Shown: positions 1-7,548, numbered from the stretch's first letter. The stretch: DNA of 11,021 bases from Methylotenera sp. (GCA_027310735.1 DAIDAH010000078.1:1-11021); one strand, 5' to 3'. Numbers and translations are program-made. Notes: generated from the letters alone by a model not told the origin.

Positions 1-1
1 G

Positions 2-97
2 TCACCAGCCTGTGCCAGCTTTGATATGTTTAAAAATTATGTGCATCGTGCTGAGGTGTTTGTAAGCGCGGTTAATCGGTTGAAGGAGCGCACATGA
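2..97 (+). CDS. murD: UDP-N-acetylmuramoylalanine--D-glutamate ligase, C-terminal end (partial)
   Basis: Only the last 31 codons and a TGA stop are present; the gene enters from the left edge in frame 2. The visible peptide begins SPACASFDMFKNYVHRAEVF, which matches the conserved end of MurD (the SPA-CASFD-F-NY--RG-F motif of the C-terminal Mur ligase domain). MurD is the cytoplasmic ATP-dependent enzyme that adds D-glutamate to UDP-MurNAc-L-Ala, the second peptide step of peptidoglycan precursor synthesis. Its position directly before ftsW is the normal dcw order. The stop TGA at 95-97 overlaps the ftsW ATG as ATGA, so the two are probably translationally coupled. Identity is firm from motif and context, although only a small part of the protein can be read. 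Confidence 0.93.
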   Translation, partial: SPACASFDMFKNYVHRAEVFVSAVNRLKERT

Positions 98-1257
98 TTG
101 CAGCCATGTTGAATCGTGAGCGGATTAACTCACCTAATTATGACCAAGGCTTGCTTTGGGTGGTACTGATTCTATTGGGTATTGGTCTAGTGATGGTGTA
201 CTCAGCCTCTATTGTGATTGCGGAGTCAGATAAGGTTTTGGGTAATAACAGCAGTTATTACTTGGTACGGCAGGGTGTTTTTATAGCGGTCAGTATCAGT
301 GCCGCCTTTGTGGTGTTTAACATTCCCATTTCATGGTGGCAAAAAATGGCACCATATTTGTTTCTACTTGGCTTGGCTATGCTGCTGCTAGTGCTTATTC
401 CTGGTATCGGCCGCGTGGTGGGCGGTAGTCGTCGTTGGTTGTCATTGTTTGTGATTAATCTGCAGCCATCGGAGTTCATGAAGCTTTTTGCTGCCATGTA
501 CGTGGCAGATTACACCGTGCGTAAGGCTGGGAAGATGGATAGCTTTACACAGGGTTTCTTGCCGATGGTGGCGGTGATGGTGCTGGTCGGCTTTCTGTTG
601 TTACGTGAACCGGATTTTGGTGCTTTTGCTGTGATTGCGGCAATCTCAATTTCAATTTTGTGGCTGGGTGGCATCAATGGCAAGATTTTCGCAGGTTTGC
701 TGGCATTGCTGCCTGTGGCAATTGTCGGCCTGATCTGGAGTTCACCTTACCGTATGCAACGCGTGATTGGCTTTATGGATCCTTGGGCTGATCCATATGG
801 CAAAGGTTACCAACTTTCTCATGCACTAATTGCTTTCGGTCGCGGTGAGTGGTTTGGCGTGGGTTTAGGTGCCAGTGTAGAAAAACTGCTTTATCTGCCT
901 GAGGCACATACCGACTTTTTACTGGCAGTAATTGCTGAAGAGCTTGGTTTCGTTGGCGTACTCACCATAGTGGGGTTGTTTTCATGGATCGTGATTCGTG
1001 CATTTGGCATAGGTAAAGAAAGTATTGCCAATGAACGCTATTTTGGCGCGTTATTAGCGCAGGGTTTAGGCGTCTGGATTGGCGTACAAGGCATTATCAA
1101 TATGGGTGTGAATATGGGGTTGCTGCCAACTAAAGGCTTAACCTTGCCATTGCTTTCATTTGGCGGTAGCGGCATTTTGGCTAATTGCATAGCCATGGCG
1201 ATTTTGTTACGCATCGATTTTGAGAATAGAAGATTGCAGAAAGGCCTGCCGGTATGA
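94..1257 (+). CDS. ftsW: FtsW, SEDS-family septal peptidoglycan glycosyltransferase
   Basis: The 387-residue polytopic inner-membrane protein belongs to the SEDS family. It polymerises lipid II into glycan strands at the division septum together with its partner PBP3 (FtsI). A short cytoplasmic N-terminus is followed by many hydrophobic segments, starting near residues 20-42. Conserved SEDS landmarks are QPSEFMK (124-130), the periplasmic PEAHTDF loop (269-275) whose Asp274 corresponds to the catalytically essential aspartate of the family, and LPLLSFGGSG (351-360). Length is normal for FtsW. The ATG at 94 was chosen because AAGGAG lies at 83-88 with five bases of spacing, and because the start overlaps the murD stop as ATGA. 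A second ATG at 106 is possible but has no comparable Shine-Dalgarno. FtsW rather than RodA follows from its place between murD and murG. Confidence 0.97.
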   Translation: MIAAMLNRERINSPNYDQGLLWVVLILLGIGLVMVYSASIVIAESDKVLGNNSSYYLVRQGVFIAVSISAAFVVFNIPISWWQKMAPYLFLLGLAMLLLVLIPGIGRVVGGSRRWLSLFVINLQPSEFMKLFAAMYVADYTVRKAGKMDSFTQGFLPMVAVMVLVGFLLLREPDFGAFAVIAAISISILWLGGINGKIFAGLLALLPVAIVGLIWSSPYRMQRVIGFMDPWADPYGKGYQLSHALIAFGRGEWFGVGLGASVEKLLYLPEAHTDFLLAVIAEELGFVGVLTIVGLFSWIVIRAFGIGKESIANERYFGALLAQGLGVWIGVQGIINMGVNMGLLPTKGLTLPLLSFGGSGILANCIAMAILLRIDFENRRLQKGLPV

Positions 1258-2318
1258 GTAAAACACTTATGGTTATGGCTGGCGGCACTGGCGGACATGT
1301 ATACCCAGCGATGGCTGTGGCTGACAATTTGAAGGCCCAAGGCTGGAAGATTGTTTGGCTGTGCACGCAAGGCGGCATGGAAAATCGTCTGATCGAAGGC
1401 AAGGGCTACGAGAAAGCCATGATGACCATGCAAGGTGTGCGCGGTAAGGGTTTGAAAGGCTGGCTATTGTTACCGGTTACCTTAGCCAAAGCATTTGCGC
1501 AAAGTATCAAAGCCATACGTCAGCATCAGCCAAACGTGGTATTGGGTATGGGCGGTTTCGCGGCATTTCCGGGTGGCTTGATGGCGAGGTTGCTAGGTAA
1601 GCCATTAGTGATACATGAACAAAACTCGGTGGCTGGTTTAACCAATAAAGTGTTAGCGAAATTTGCAACGCGCGTATTGGCTGCTTTTCCGGCCGCATTT
1701 GGAGATAGAGCGACATTGGTTGGTAATCCCGTACGGTCAGATATTACGATGCTGGCTGAGCCAGAAGTGCGTTTTGCGAGTCATCAAGGTCCGTTACATA
1801 TATTGGTGGTTGGCGGCAGTTTAGGTGCGCAGGCTTTGAATGAGGTGATTCCAAAAGCGTTGGCACTATTGCCAGTAAATACCCGTCCAGTTGTGGTTCA
1901 TCAGGCTGGGGTGAAGCATATCGATGCGCTGGATGCATATTATCAGTTGGCAGGTGTTGAAGCGGATATGCGCGCTTTTATAGATGATATGGCCAGCATG
2001 TACGCATGGGCTGATTTTGTGATTTGTCGCTCAGGCGCGCTGACAGTGGCAGAGGTATCTGCCGTTGGATTGGGTTCGCTTATGGTGCCTTTTCCATTTG
2101 CGGTTGATGATCATCAAACAACAAACGCAGCTTATTTAGCTGAGCAAGGTGCAGCGATGCTGGTGCAACAAACGGAATTGAGTGTAGAAAAATTGGCCAG
2201 TATTTTAGAAAAATTAAACCGTGAAGCATGTTTAAACATGGCAAAAAAAGCGCGTGTATTAGGTAAGCCTGAAGCTACTGCGAACGTGGCCGCGATTTGT
2301 ATGGAGGTGGCACTGTGA
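1254..2318 (+). CDS. murG: MurG, UDP-GlcNAc:lipid I N-acetylglucosaminyltransferase
   Basis: MurG is a peripheral protein on the inner face of the cytoplasmic membrane. It transfers GlcNAc from UDP-GlcNAc to lipid I to give lipid II, the substrate that FtsW polymerises. The 354-residue protein has the GT-B architecture. The N-terminal Rossmann half shows the glycine-rich GGTGGHVYP (10-18), GMGGFAAFP (98-106) and HEQNSVAG (121-128). The C-terminal donor-binding half shows VVGGSLGAQALN (185-196), CRSGALTVAE (258-267) and DDHQTTNA (285-292), all hallmark MurG motifs. The ATG overlaps the ftsW stop as ATGA, and GAAAGG at 1239-1244 is a reasonable ribosome binding site nine bases upstream. Length is typical of the family and no key residue appears to be missing. 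Confidence 0.98.
   Translation: MSKTLMVMAGGTGGHVYPAMAVADNLKAQGWKIVWLCTQGGMENRLIEGKGYEKAMMTMQGVRGKGLKGWLLLPVTLAKAFAQSIKAIRQHQPNVVLGMGGFAAFPGGLMARLLGKPLVIHEQNSVAGLTNKVLAKFATRVLAAFPAAFGDRATLVGNPVRSDITMLAEPEVRFASHQGPLHILVVGGSLGAQALNEVIPKALALLPVNTRPVVVHQAGVKHIDALDAYYQLAGVEADMRAFIDDMASMYAWADFVICRSGALTVAEVSAVGLGSLMVPFPFAVDDHQTTNAAYLAEQGAAMLVQQTELSVEKLASILEKLNREACLNMAKKARVLGKPEATANVAAICMEVAL
2303..2309 (+). promoter_or_regulatory. Ribosome binding site that decides the murC start
   Basis: GGAGGTG lies inside the last codons of murG, five bases before the GTG at 2315. It is one of the best Shine-Dalgarno matches in the window. It lies downstream of the alternative TTG at 2297 and so cannot serve that codon. 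Confidence 0.8.
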
Positions 2319-3724
2319 AACATAAAGTTAAGAATATTCACTTTGTTGGTATTGGTGGTTCTGGTATGAGCGGCATTGCCGAAGTGCTGATCAATCTGGA
2401 CTTTACGGTGAGCGGCTCCGACTTGGCTGTGAATGCGACTACGCAACGACTGTCTGCATTTGGTGCAACCGTGTATCAAGGTCATGCGACTGAGAATGTT
2501 CAGGATGCTGATGTAGTTGTTGTCTCTAGTGCAGTCAATGAAGAAAACCCAGAAGTCAAAGCCGCCAGAGCTAAGAATATACCGGTTGTACCGCGAGCAT
2601 TGATGCTGGCGGAATTAATGCGTTTCAGACAAGGCATTGCCGTAGCCGGGACACATGGCAAAACGACAACCACGAGCTTGATTGCCAGTATTCTGGCTGA
2701 AGCCGGCATGGATCCAACCTTTGTGATTGGAGGCAAGTTGGAAGCCGCGAATGCCAATGCCAAGCTTGGCACAGGTGAATACATTGTGGCTGAGGCAGAT
2801 GAATCCGATGCTTCATTCTTGCATTTAACGCCAGTGATGGCGGTGGTGACGAATATTGACCAAGATCACATGGATACTTATGAGCATAGTTTCGATAAGC
2901 TCAAAAGTGCTTTCGTGGAATTTCTACAGCAACTCCCTTTCTGGGGTATGGCGGTGGTGTGCATTGATGATGCGAATATTCGCGAGATATTGCCTCGGGT
3001 CACCAAGCCAGTCATGACTTATGGCTTTTCAGAAGAGGCGCGTATACGTGCGAAAAATGTACGTGCTGATGACGGTAAGATGCACTTTACCGTGCAGCGC
3101 ATCAATGGCGTGATTACTGAGTTTGATGTGACCTTGAATCTGCCGGGTAACCATTATGTGTTGAACGCTTTGGCTGCCATTGCGATTGCCAGCGAGTTGA
3201 ATGTGCCGGATGCCGCGATTATTAAAGCGCTTAGTGAGTTTAAAGGTGTCGGCAGGCGTTTTGAGCGTTACGGCGAAGTTGCCACGAAAGCTGGCGGTAC
3301 ATTTACGTTGATTGATGATTACGGACATCACCCAGTAGAAATGCAGGCTGTGATTGCTGCGGCACGTGCCGCTTTCCCTGAGCGCCGTCTGGTGATGGCG
3401 TTTCAGCCACACCGTTATACACGCACCCGTGACTGCTTTGAAGATTTTGTACGCGTACTTTCAAGTGCCGATGTTGTGTTGTTGACTGAAGTGTATTCGG
3501 CAGGAGAAGCGCCGATTATTGCCGCAGACGCACGGTCACTGGTTCGCGCCATTCGTGTGGCTGGCAAGGTTGAGCCGCTGTTTGTAGAAACGACAGATGA
3601 ATTGCCGCAAGCCATTTTAGATGTAGCACAGGCAAATGATGTGGTGATTGTGATGGGCGCGGGTTCAATTGGACATGTGGCTGAGAAAACAAAGGCACTA
3701 AGCATTGGAGTATCACTCAATTGA
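2315..3724 (+). CDS. murC: MurC, UDP-N-acetylmuramate--L-alanine ligase
   Basis: MurC is the cytoplasmic ATP-dependent ligase that adds L-alanine to UDP-MurNAc, the first peptide step after MurB. From the GTG at 2315 the product is 469 residues. It has the N-terminal nucleotide-sugar domain with VGIGGSGMSG (11-20), the central ATPase P-loop AGTHGKTTTT (111-120) and EADESDASF (160-168). The C-terminal domain carries DYGHHP (335-340) and QPHRYTRT (364-371), which is diagnostic of MurC. The open frame extends upstream to a TTG at 2297. I prefer the GTG because GGAGGTG at 2303-2309 lies five bases before it, the peptide then begins MKHKVKNIHFVGIGG as in the family, and the start overlaps the murG stop as GTGA. 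Length is close to the usual MurC. Confidence 0.97.
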   Translation: MKHKVKNIHFVGIGGSGMSGIAEVLINLDFTVSGSDLAVNATTQRLSAFGATVYQGHATENVQDADVVVVSSAVNEENPEVKAARAKNIPVVPRALMLAELMRFRQGIAVAGTHGKTTTTSLIASILAEAGMDPTFVIGGKLEAANANAKLGTGEYIVAEADESDASFLHLTPVMAVVTNIDQDHMDTYEHSFDKLKSAFVEFLQQLPFWGMAVVCIDDANIREILPRVTKPVMTYGFSEEARIRAKNVRADDGKMHFTVQRINGVITEFDVTLNLPGNHYVLNALAAIAIASELNVPDAAIIKALSEFKGVGRRFERYGEVATKAGGTFTLIDDYGHHPVEMQAVIAAARAAFPERRLVMAFQPHRYTRTRDCFEDFVRVLSSADVVLLTEVYSAGEAPIIAADARSLVRAIRVAGKVEPLFVETTDELPQAILDVAQANDVVIVMGAGSIGHVAEKTKALSIGVSLN

Positions 3725-4614
3725 CGATTACTAGTCATCTTAGTGCTGGAAAGCTGCTTTTGAACGAGCCTATGGCACGTTATACCAGTTGGCGCGTGGG
3801 TGGTGCAGCGGACCGATTTTATACTCCGGCTGGGCTGGAAGATTTACGCCATTTTTTACAAAGTTTGGAGACTGATGAGCCTATTTACTTTGTTGGCTTA
3901 GGCTCAAATCTGCTAGTACGTGATGGCGGTGTTCGCGGCACGGTAGTGTTGATGCACAACGTGCTGACTGAGTTAAAGATGGATGGCGATTTAATCTATG
4001 CCGAAGCGGGTGTGACTTGTGCAAAATTGGCCAAGTTTTGTGCAAAAGAAGCTAAGCAAGGTGGAGAGTTCTTTGCTGGCATTCCTGGCACGGTTGGTGG
4101 TGCGTTGGCAATGAATGCAGGTTGTTATGGTAGTGAAACCTGGAATACGGTGAAACGCGTAACGACGATTAATCGACGTGGTGAGTTGCATACGCGTGAT
4201 GCTTCCGAGTTTGTTGCCAGTTATCGCCATGTGCAAATGCCGGCGAAAGATGAATGGTTTGTTGCGGCATGGTTAGGGTTAGAGGCGGGTGATGCGCAAG
4301 AGTCTGCCAAGAAAATTAAAGCGTTACTGGCGCAGCGTATAAGTGCGCAGCCATTGAATATGCCTAGTGCAGGCTCTACGTTTAGGAACCCTGCCGGTGA
4401 TTTTGCTGCAAGGTTGATTGAAGCTAGCGGTTTAAAAGGTTACATCATGGGTGGGGCGCAGGTTTCTGAAAAGCATGCCAATTTCATTGTGAATATTGGT
4501 GGTGCAAATGCGCTGGATATTGAATTATTAATTAAGCACATGCACGACACCGTGCTAGATCAGCAAGGTGTGGAGTTGCAGCAAGAAGTGAAAGTGATTG
4601 GTGAGTATGCATAA
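3721..4614 (+). CDS. murB: MurB, UDP-N-acetylenolpyruvoylglucosamine reductase
   Basis: MurB is the cytoplasmic FAD- and NADPH-dependent reductase that turns UDP-GlcNAc-enolpyruvate into UDP-MurNAc, the substrate of MurC. The 297-residue protein shows the FAD-binding segments GLGSNLLVRDGG (59-70) and GIPGTVGGALAMNAGCYG (120-137). It also has a conserved SYRHV arginine (R169), SAGSTFRNP (216-224) with the likely proton-donor Ser219, GGAQVSEKHANFIVN (244-258), and a C-terminal glutamate in QQEVKVIGE (287-295). The length and motif pattern match the shorter type II MurB rather than the longer E. coli type I enzyme. The start is TTG at 3721, which overlaps the murC stop as TTGA, with TTGGAG at 3705-3710 ten bases upstream. 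The next in-frame ATG (residue 18) would delete part of the N-terminal fold. A murB inside the dcw cluster is common in betaproteobacteria. Confidence 0.96.
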   Translation: MTITSHLSAGKLLLNEPMARYTSWRVGGAADRFYTPAGLEDLRHFLQSLETDEPIYFVGLGSNLLVRDGGVRGTVVLMHNVLTELKMDGDLIYAEAGVTCAKLAKFCAKEAKQGGEFFAGIPGTVGGALAMNAGCYGSETWNTVKRVTTINRRGELHTRDASEFVASYRHVQMPAKDEWFVAAWLGLEAGDAQESAKKIKALLAQRISAQPLNMPSAGSTFRNPAGDFAARLIEASGLKGYIMGGAQVSEKHANFIVNIGGANALDIELLIKHMHDTVLDQQGVELQQEVKVIGEYA

Positions 4615-5527
4615 GTTTGGAAAAGTAGCCGTTTTGATGGGCGGCCGCTCCGGTGAGCGTGAAGTGTCCTTGAAAAGTGGCAGTGCGGTATTGGCTGCAT
4701 TGCAAGCGCAAGGCATTGATGCACAAGGCTTTGATCCACGCGATCAGCCATTTCATGACCTAGAACAGTTTGATCGCGTATTCATTAATTTGCACGGTCG
4801 TTTTGGTGAAGATGGGTGCGTTCAGGGTGCACTTGAGATGATGCAAATTCCATATACCGGAAGTGGTGTGATGGCTTCTGCAATTGGAATGGACAAATGG
4901 CGTACCAAGCTGTTGTGGCGCGCCTCGAGCATAAAAACACCTGATTTTGAATTGGTGGCAAAAAACAGTGATTTTTCAGCGATAGAAACGCGCCTAGGCC
5001 TGCCATTATTTGTTAAGCCGGCGAATGAGGGGTCAAGTATTGGTATTAGCAAGGTAAAACAGGCTGGTGGTTTAGAGGCTGCATATAATTTGGCCGCACA
5101 GGCAGACCCATTGGTGATTGCCGAGAAGTTTGTCAATGGTGGTGAATATACCGTCGGCATTATTGGTGATGCGACACTGGGATTTAAGGCTTTACCGATT
5201 ATTCGCATCGTACCAAAGAATGAGTTTTATGATTTTGAGGCCAAGTATTTACGTGACGATACGGAGTATTTATGCCCTTGTGGATTGAGTGCAGAGAAAG
5301 AGGCGCTCATACAGAAAGAAGCATTGGAAGCATTTCGTGTATTAGGTTGCAGAGGATGGGGACGTGTAGATTTCTTGATGGATGCAGAAGGCAACCATTA
5401 CTTTTTGGAAGTGAATACTAGTCCCGGGATGACGGATCACAGCTTGGTGCCGATGGCGGCAAAGGCGGCAGGGATTAGTTTTGAGGAATTGGTTGTGCGA
5501 ATTTTGGAGTTAGCTGATGTGGGATAA
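4607..5527 (+). CDS. ddlB: D-alanine--D-alanine ligase (DdlB type)
   Basis: Ddl is the cytoplasmic ATP-grasp enzyme that makes the D-Ala-D-Ala dipeptide used by MurF. From the ATG at 4607 the protein has 306 residues, the same as E. coli DdlB. Visible motifs are MGGRSGEREVSL (11-22) with the substrate-binding Glu17, HGRFGEDG (63-70), YTGSGVMASAIGMDK (83-97), the ATP-binding loop EGSSIGIS (141-148) and EAKYL with Tyr214. The metal and catalytic region is GWGRVDFLMD through EVNTSPGMTDHSLVP, with Asp255, Glu268 and Asn270. The frame also offers TTG at 4598 and GTG at 4601. None of the three has a strong ribosome binding site, and I chose the ATG from family length and start codon. It overlaps murB by eight bases, so expression probably depends on coupling to murB translation. 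Confidence 0.96.
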   Translation: MHKFGKVAVLMGGRSGEREVSLKSGSAVLAALQAQGIDAQGFDPRDQPFHDLEQFDRVFINLHGRFGEDGCVQGALEMMQIPYTGSGVMASAIGMDKWRTKLLWRASSIKTPDFELVAKNSDFSAIETRLGLPLFVKPANEGSSIGISKVKQAGGLEAAYNLAAQADPLVIAEKFVNGGEYTVGIIGDATLGFKALPIIRIVPKNEFYDFEAKYLRDDTEYLCPCGLSAEKEALIQKEALEAFRVLGCRGWGRVDFLMDAEGNHYFLEVNTSPGMTDHSLVPMAAKAAGISFEELVVRILELADVG

Positions 5528-6212
5528 GCCCGCCTTACTGAACTGGATCGCTAATCTTCTGTTTGCATTGAGCGTGGTGACCATGGTGTATGCGGTGTTA
5601 TATGCCGTTGTGCATTTGCCCATTTTTCCTTTACGTGAAGTGAAGGTCGAGGGTCAGTTAAGTCATGTGAGTCGTGAGCAAATCAAGCTGATTGTGGCGA
5701 AGCATATGAAAGGTAATTTTTTTACATTGGACTTGGTTAAAACACGTGATGCTTTTGAAAAGCTACCGTGGGCGCGCAGTGTGAGCCTGCGACGCCGTTG
5801 GCCAGATAAGTTGGAAGTGACAATTGAAGAGCATCAAGTATTAGCGCGTTGGGGAAATATTGCATTAGTGAATACGCATGGTGAACTGTTTCATGCGGCA
5901 TCGGGTGGTGATTTACCCGTGTTTTATGGGCCAGGTGATGGTGTGATAGAAGTGGCCTCGCAGTATGGTGAGTTTAATAAAGCGCTGGGTACCGCAGGGT
6001 TGTCAATTTCGAATCTGGTATTGACGCCAAGGCGTGCATGGCAAGTAACAACAACTGACGGAATGGTAGTGGAGTTAGGCCGGGTTGATATGCAAGCAAG
6101 ATTAGAAAAGTTTGCCAATATATACAGCACAACGATTGCGGCATTAAACAAAAGAATTACCTATGCAGATTTACGTTATCCAAATGGATTTGCGGTGCGC
6201 AAGCCTATTTAA
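5517..6212 (+). CDS. ftsQ: FtsQ, divisome assembly protein with POTRA domain
   Basis: FtsQ is a bitopic inner-membrane protein that links early and late divisome proteins through FtsB and FtsL. The 231-residue product has a short cytoplasmic N-terminus, one transmembrane helix at about residues 8-34, and a POTRA domain at about 36-105 that begins FPLREVKVEGQLSHVSREQI and includes LPWARSVSLRRRWPDKL. A beta domain follows, with the conserved DLRYPNGFAVR near the end (218-228). The ATG at 5517 overlaps ddlB by 11 bases, and GGAG at 5506-5509 precedes it by seven bases. The protein stops just after the RYPNG motif. The same frame then stays open for 21 more codons, so this C-terminus may be shorter than in relatives (separate entry at 6213-6278). 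Confidence 0.94.
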   Translation: MWDKPALLNWIANLLFALSVVTMVYAVLYAVVHLPIFPLREVKVEGQLSHVSREQIKLIVAKHMKGNFFTLDLVKTRDAFEKLPWARSVSLRRRWPDKLEVTIEEHQVLARWGNIALVNTHGELFHAASGGDLPVFYGPGDGVIEVASQYGEFNKALGTAGLSISNLVLTPRRAWQVTTTDGMVVELGRVDMQARLEKFANIYSTTIAALNKRITYADLRYPNGFAVRKPI

Positions 6213-6278
6213 GAAATGAAAGTTATTGGTCTGAAATCAGACGATGTGATTGAAAAACAAACGAAAGCCGTGAGTTAA
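6213..6278 (+). other. In-frame open continuation after the ftsQ stop (possible lost or read-through C-terminal tail)
   Basis: Directly after the ftsQ TAA the same frame reads 21 codons before a second TAA at 6276-6278. The peptide begins EMKVIGLKSDDVIEK and ends TKAVS: charged and hydrophilic, as expected for a variable FtsQ C-terminal tail. An ATG lies at 6216 but has no convincing ribosome binding site, so a separate small gene is less likely than a former ftsQ end cut off by a nonsense change. A sequencing error or stop read-through are alternatives. This is inference from frame continuity and peptide character only. Confidence 0.4.
6229..6242. repeat. Perfect 14-base dyad between ftsQ and ftsA
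   Basis: GTCTGA and TCAGAC are perfect inverted copies separated by AA. As RNA this could form a five-base-pair stem with an AAAU loop, too weak and without a T-run to be a terminator. It lies inside the open continuation of ftsQ, about 70 bases before the ftsA start. It could be a protein-binding dyad or chance. Confidence 0.45.
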
Positions 6279-6290
6279 CCGCTGAGTTAA
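6271..6290. repeat. Short direct repeat TGAGTTAA with 12-base period
   Basis: TGAGTTAA occurs at 6271-6278 and again at 6283-6290. The first copy contains the second in-frame stop after ftsQ. The repeat may be a small local duplication. Its function, if any, is unknown. Confidence 0.4.
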
Positions 6291-6296
6291 ACATGT

Positions 6297-6301
6297 GGGA
6301 G
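6297..6301 (+). promoter_or_regulatory. Ribosome binding site that decides the ftsA start
   Basis: GGGAG lies eight bases before the ATG at 6310. It overlaps the alternative upstream GTG at 6295, which therefore cannot use it. This supports the ATG as the ftsA start. Confidence 0.7.
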
Positions 6302-6309
6302 AGCAAGTA

Positions 6310-7548
6310 ATGAGTAGAGTAAAAGAAGACAAGAATTTAATTGTAGGCTTGGATGTCGGCACATCGAAAATCGTCGCTATCGTAGCGGAGTTGCAGCCTG
6401 AAGGCACGATTAAAGTCATTGGTTTAGGGCAACATGTTTCACGCGGCCTGAAAAAAGGTGTCGTGGTGAATATTGAGTCCACTATGCAATCCATACAGCG
6501 TGCGCTGGAAGAAGCTGAGTTGATGGCGGACTGTAAAATCAACAACGTGTTCACAGGCATTGCTGGTAGCCATATTAAGAGTCTTAACTCACATGGCATG
6601 GTGAAGATTAAAGATGCTGAAGTTTCACAAATGGATGTGGATCGTGTGATTGAAACAGCACGTGCTATTGCGTTACCTGCGGATCAACAAATTCTGCATA
6701 TCCTGACTCAGGAATTCATTATTGATGGACAGGAAGATGTTCGTGAGCCTTTAGGTATGAGCGGCATGAAGCTTGAAGTGAAGGTGCACATTGTGACTGG
6801 TGCTGTGGCTGCCGCACAAAATATTGTTAAGTGCATCAAGCGTTGCGGCATTGATGTGAGTGATCTGATTCTGCAGCCGTTGGCTTCAAGCTTGGCTGTG
6901 TTGACTGATGACGAAAAAGAGCTTGGTGTGTGTTTGGTTGATATCGGTGGGGGTACGACAGACATCGCGGTGTTCAAGCAAGGTGCGATTCGTCATACGG
7001 CTGTTGTACCGATTGCTGGTGACCAGATGACCAATGATGTGGCCGTAGCATTCCGTACGCCAACTCAGTCAGCAGAAGATATCAAGATTAATCATGGGTG
7101 TGCACTAAGGCAACTTGCCGATCAACGTGAGATGGTAGAAGTACCCGGCGTGGATGGTCGCGAGCCACGTCAATTATCGGTACAGACTTTGGCTGAAGTG
7201 CTGGAGCCACGTGTCGTTGAGTTGTATGAACTGGTGTTGAACGAATTACGTCGTAGCGGCATGGAAGAAATGATTGCCTCAGGCATCGTTATTACGGGTG
7301 GTTCGGCAATGATGCGCGGCATGGTGGAGTTGGGTGAAGAAATATTCCATATGCCAGTGCGTTTAGGAATGCCTAGATATGTAGGTGGTTTGTCTGAAGT
7401 GGTAAGCAACCCACGCTATGCCACCGGTGTGGGCTTAGTGTTAATGGGTAAGCAACAACTGGAGCGCCATTTGAATGGTCAGATGGAGTCAAGTTCATTT
7501 GCACGCATTATGGAAAAAATGAAAAGTTGGTTTCAAGGTAATTTTTAA
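6310..7548 (+). CDS. ftsA: FtsA, actin-like membrane anchor of the Z ring
   Basis: FtsA is a cytoplasmic actin-family ATPase that tethers FtsZ filaments to the inner membrane and recruits later divisome proteins. From the ATG at 6310 it has 412 residues. The phosphate-1 motif is GLDVGTSK (13-20), with the FtsA-specific 1C subdomain following at roughly residues 85-165. The phosphate-2 motif is DIGGGTTDIAVF (211-222) and the adenosine motif is ITGGSAMMRG (328-337). The last residues, SFARIMEKMKSWFQGNF (396-412), form the basic amphipathic helix that inserts in the membrane. The open frame extends to a GTG at 6295, but GGGAG at 6297-6301 fits the ATG. A 97-base gap separates it from ftsQ, so it is less tightly coupled than the genes upstream. 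Length is typical of the family. Confidence 0.97.
   Translation: MSRVKEDKNLIVGLDVGTSKIVAIVAELQPEGTIKVIGLGQHVSRGLKKGVVVNIESTMQSIQRALEEAELMADCKINNVFTGIAGSHIKSLNSHGMVKIKDAEVSQMDVDRVIETARAIALPADQQILHILTQEFIIDGQEDVREPLGMSGMKLEVKVHIVTGAVAAAQNIVKCIKRCGIDVSDLILQPLASSLAVLTDDEKELGVCLVDIGGGTTDIAVFKQGAIRHTAVVPIAGDQMTNDVAVAFRTPTQSAEDIKINHGCALRQLADQREMVEVPGVDGREPRQLSVQTLAEVLEPRVVELYELVLNELRRSGMEEMIASGIVITGGSAMMRGMVELGEEIFHMPVRLGMPRYVGGLSEVVSNPRYATGVGLVLMGKQQLERHLNGQMESSSFARIMEKMKSWFQGNF

Noticed and set aside
1038..1433. 131-codon open frame on the minus strand across ftsW/murG, and similar minus-strand frames at 3029-3412, 3415-3738, 4822-5208 and 7804-8178
   Set aside because: Each lies antisense to a well-conserved gene, has no family-like motif, and is rich in residues expected from reverse reading of coding DNA. 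They are shadows.
2297..2314. Upstream TTG start for murC, giving six extra residues
   Set aside because: The excellent GGAGGTG site lies downstream of it and fits the GTG at 2315, which also gives the usual MurC N-terminus and a GTGA overlap with murG.
6295..6309. Upstream GTG start for ftsA, giving five extra residues
   Set aside because: The Shine-Dalgarno GGGAG overlaps this codon and is correctly spaced for the ATG at 6310.
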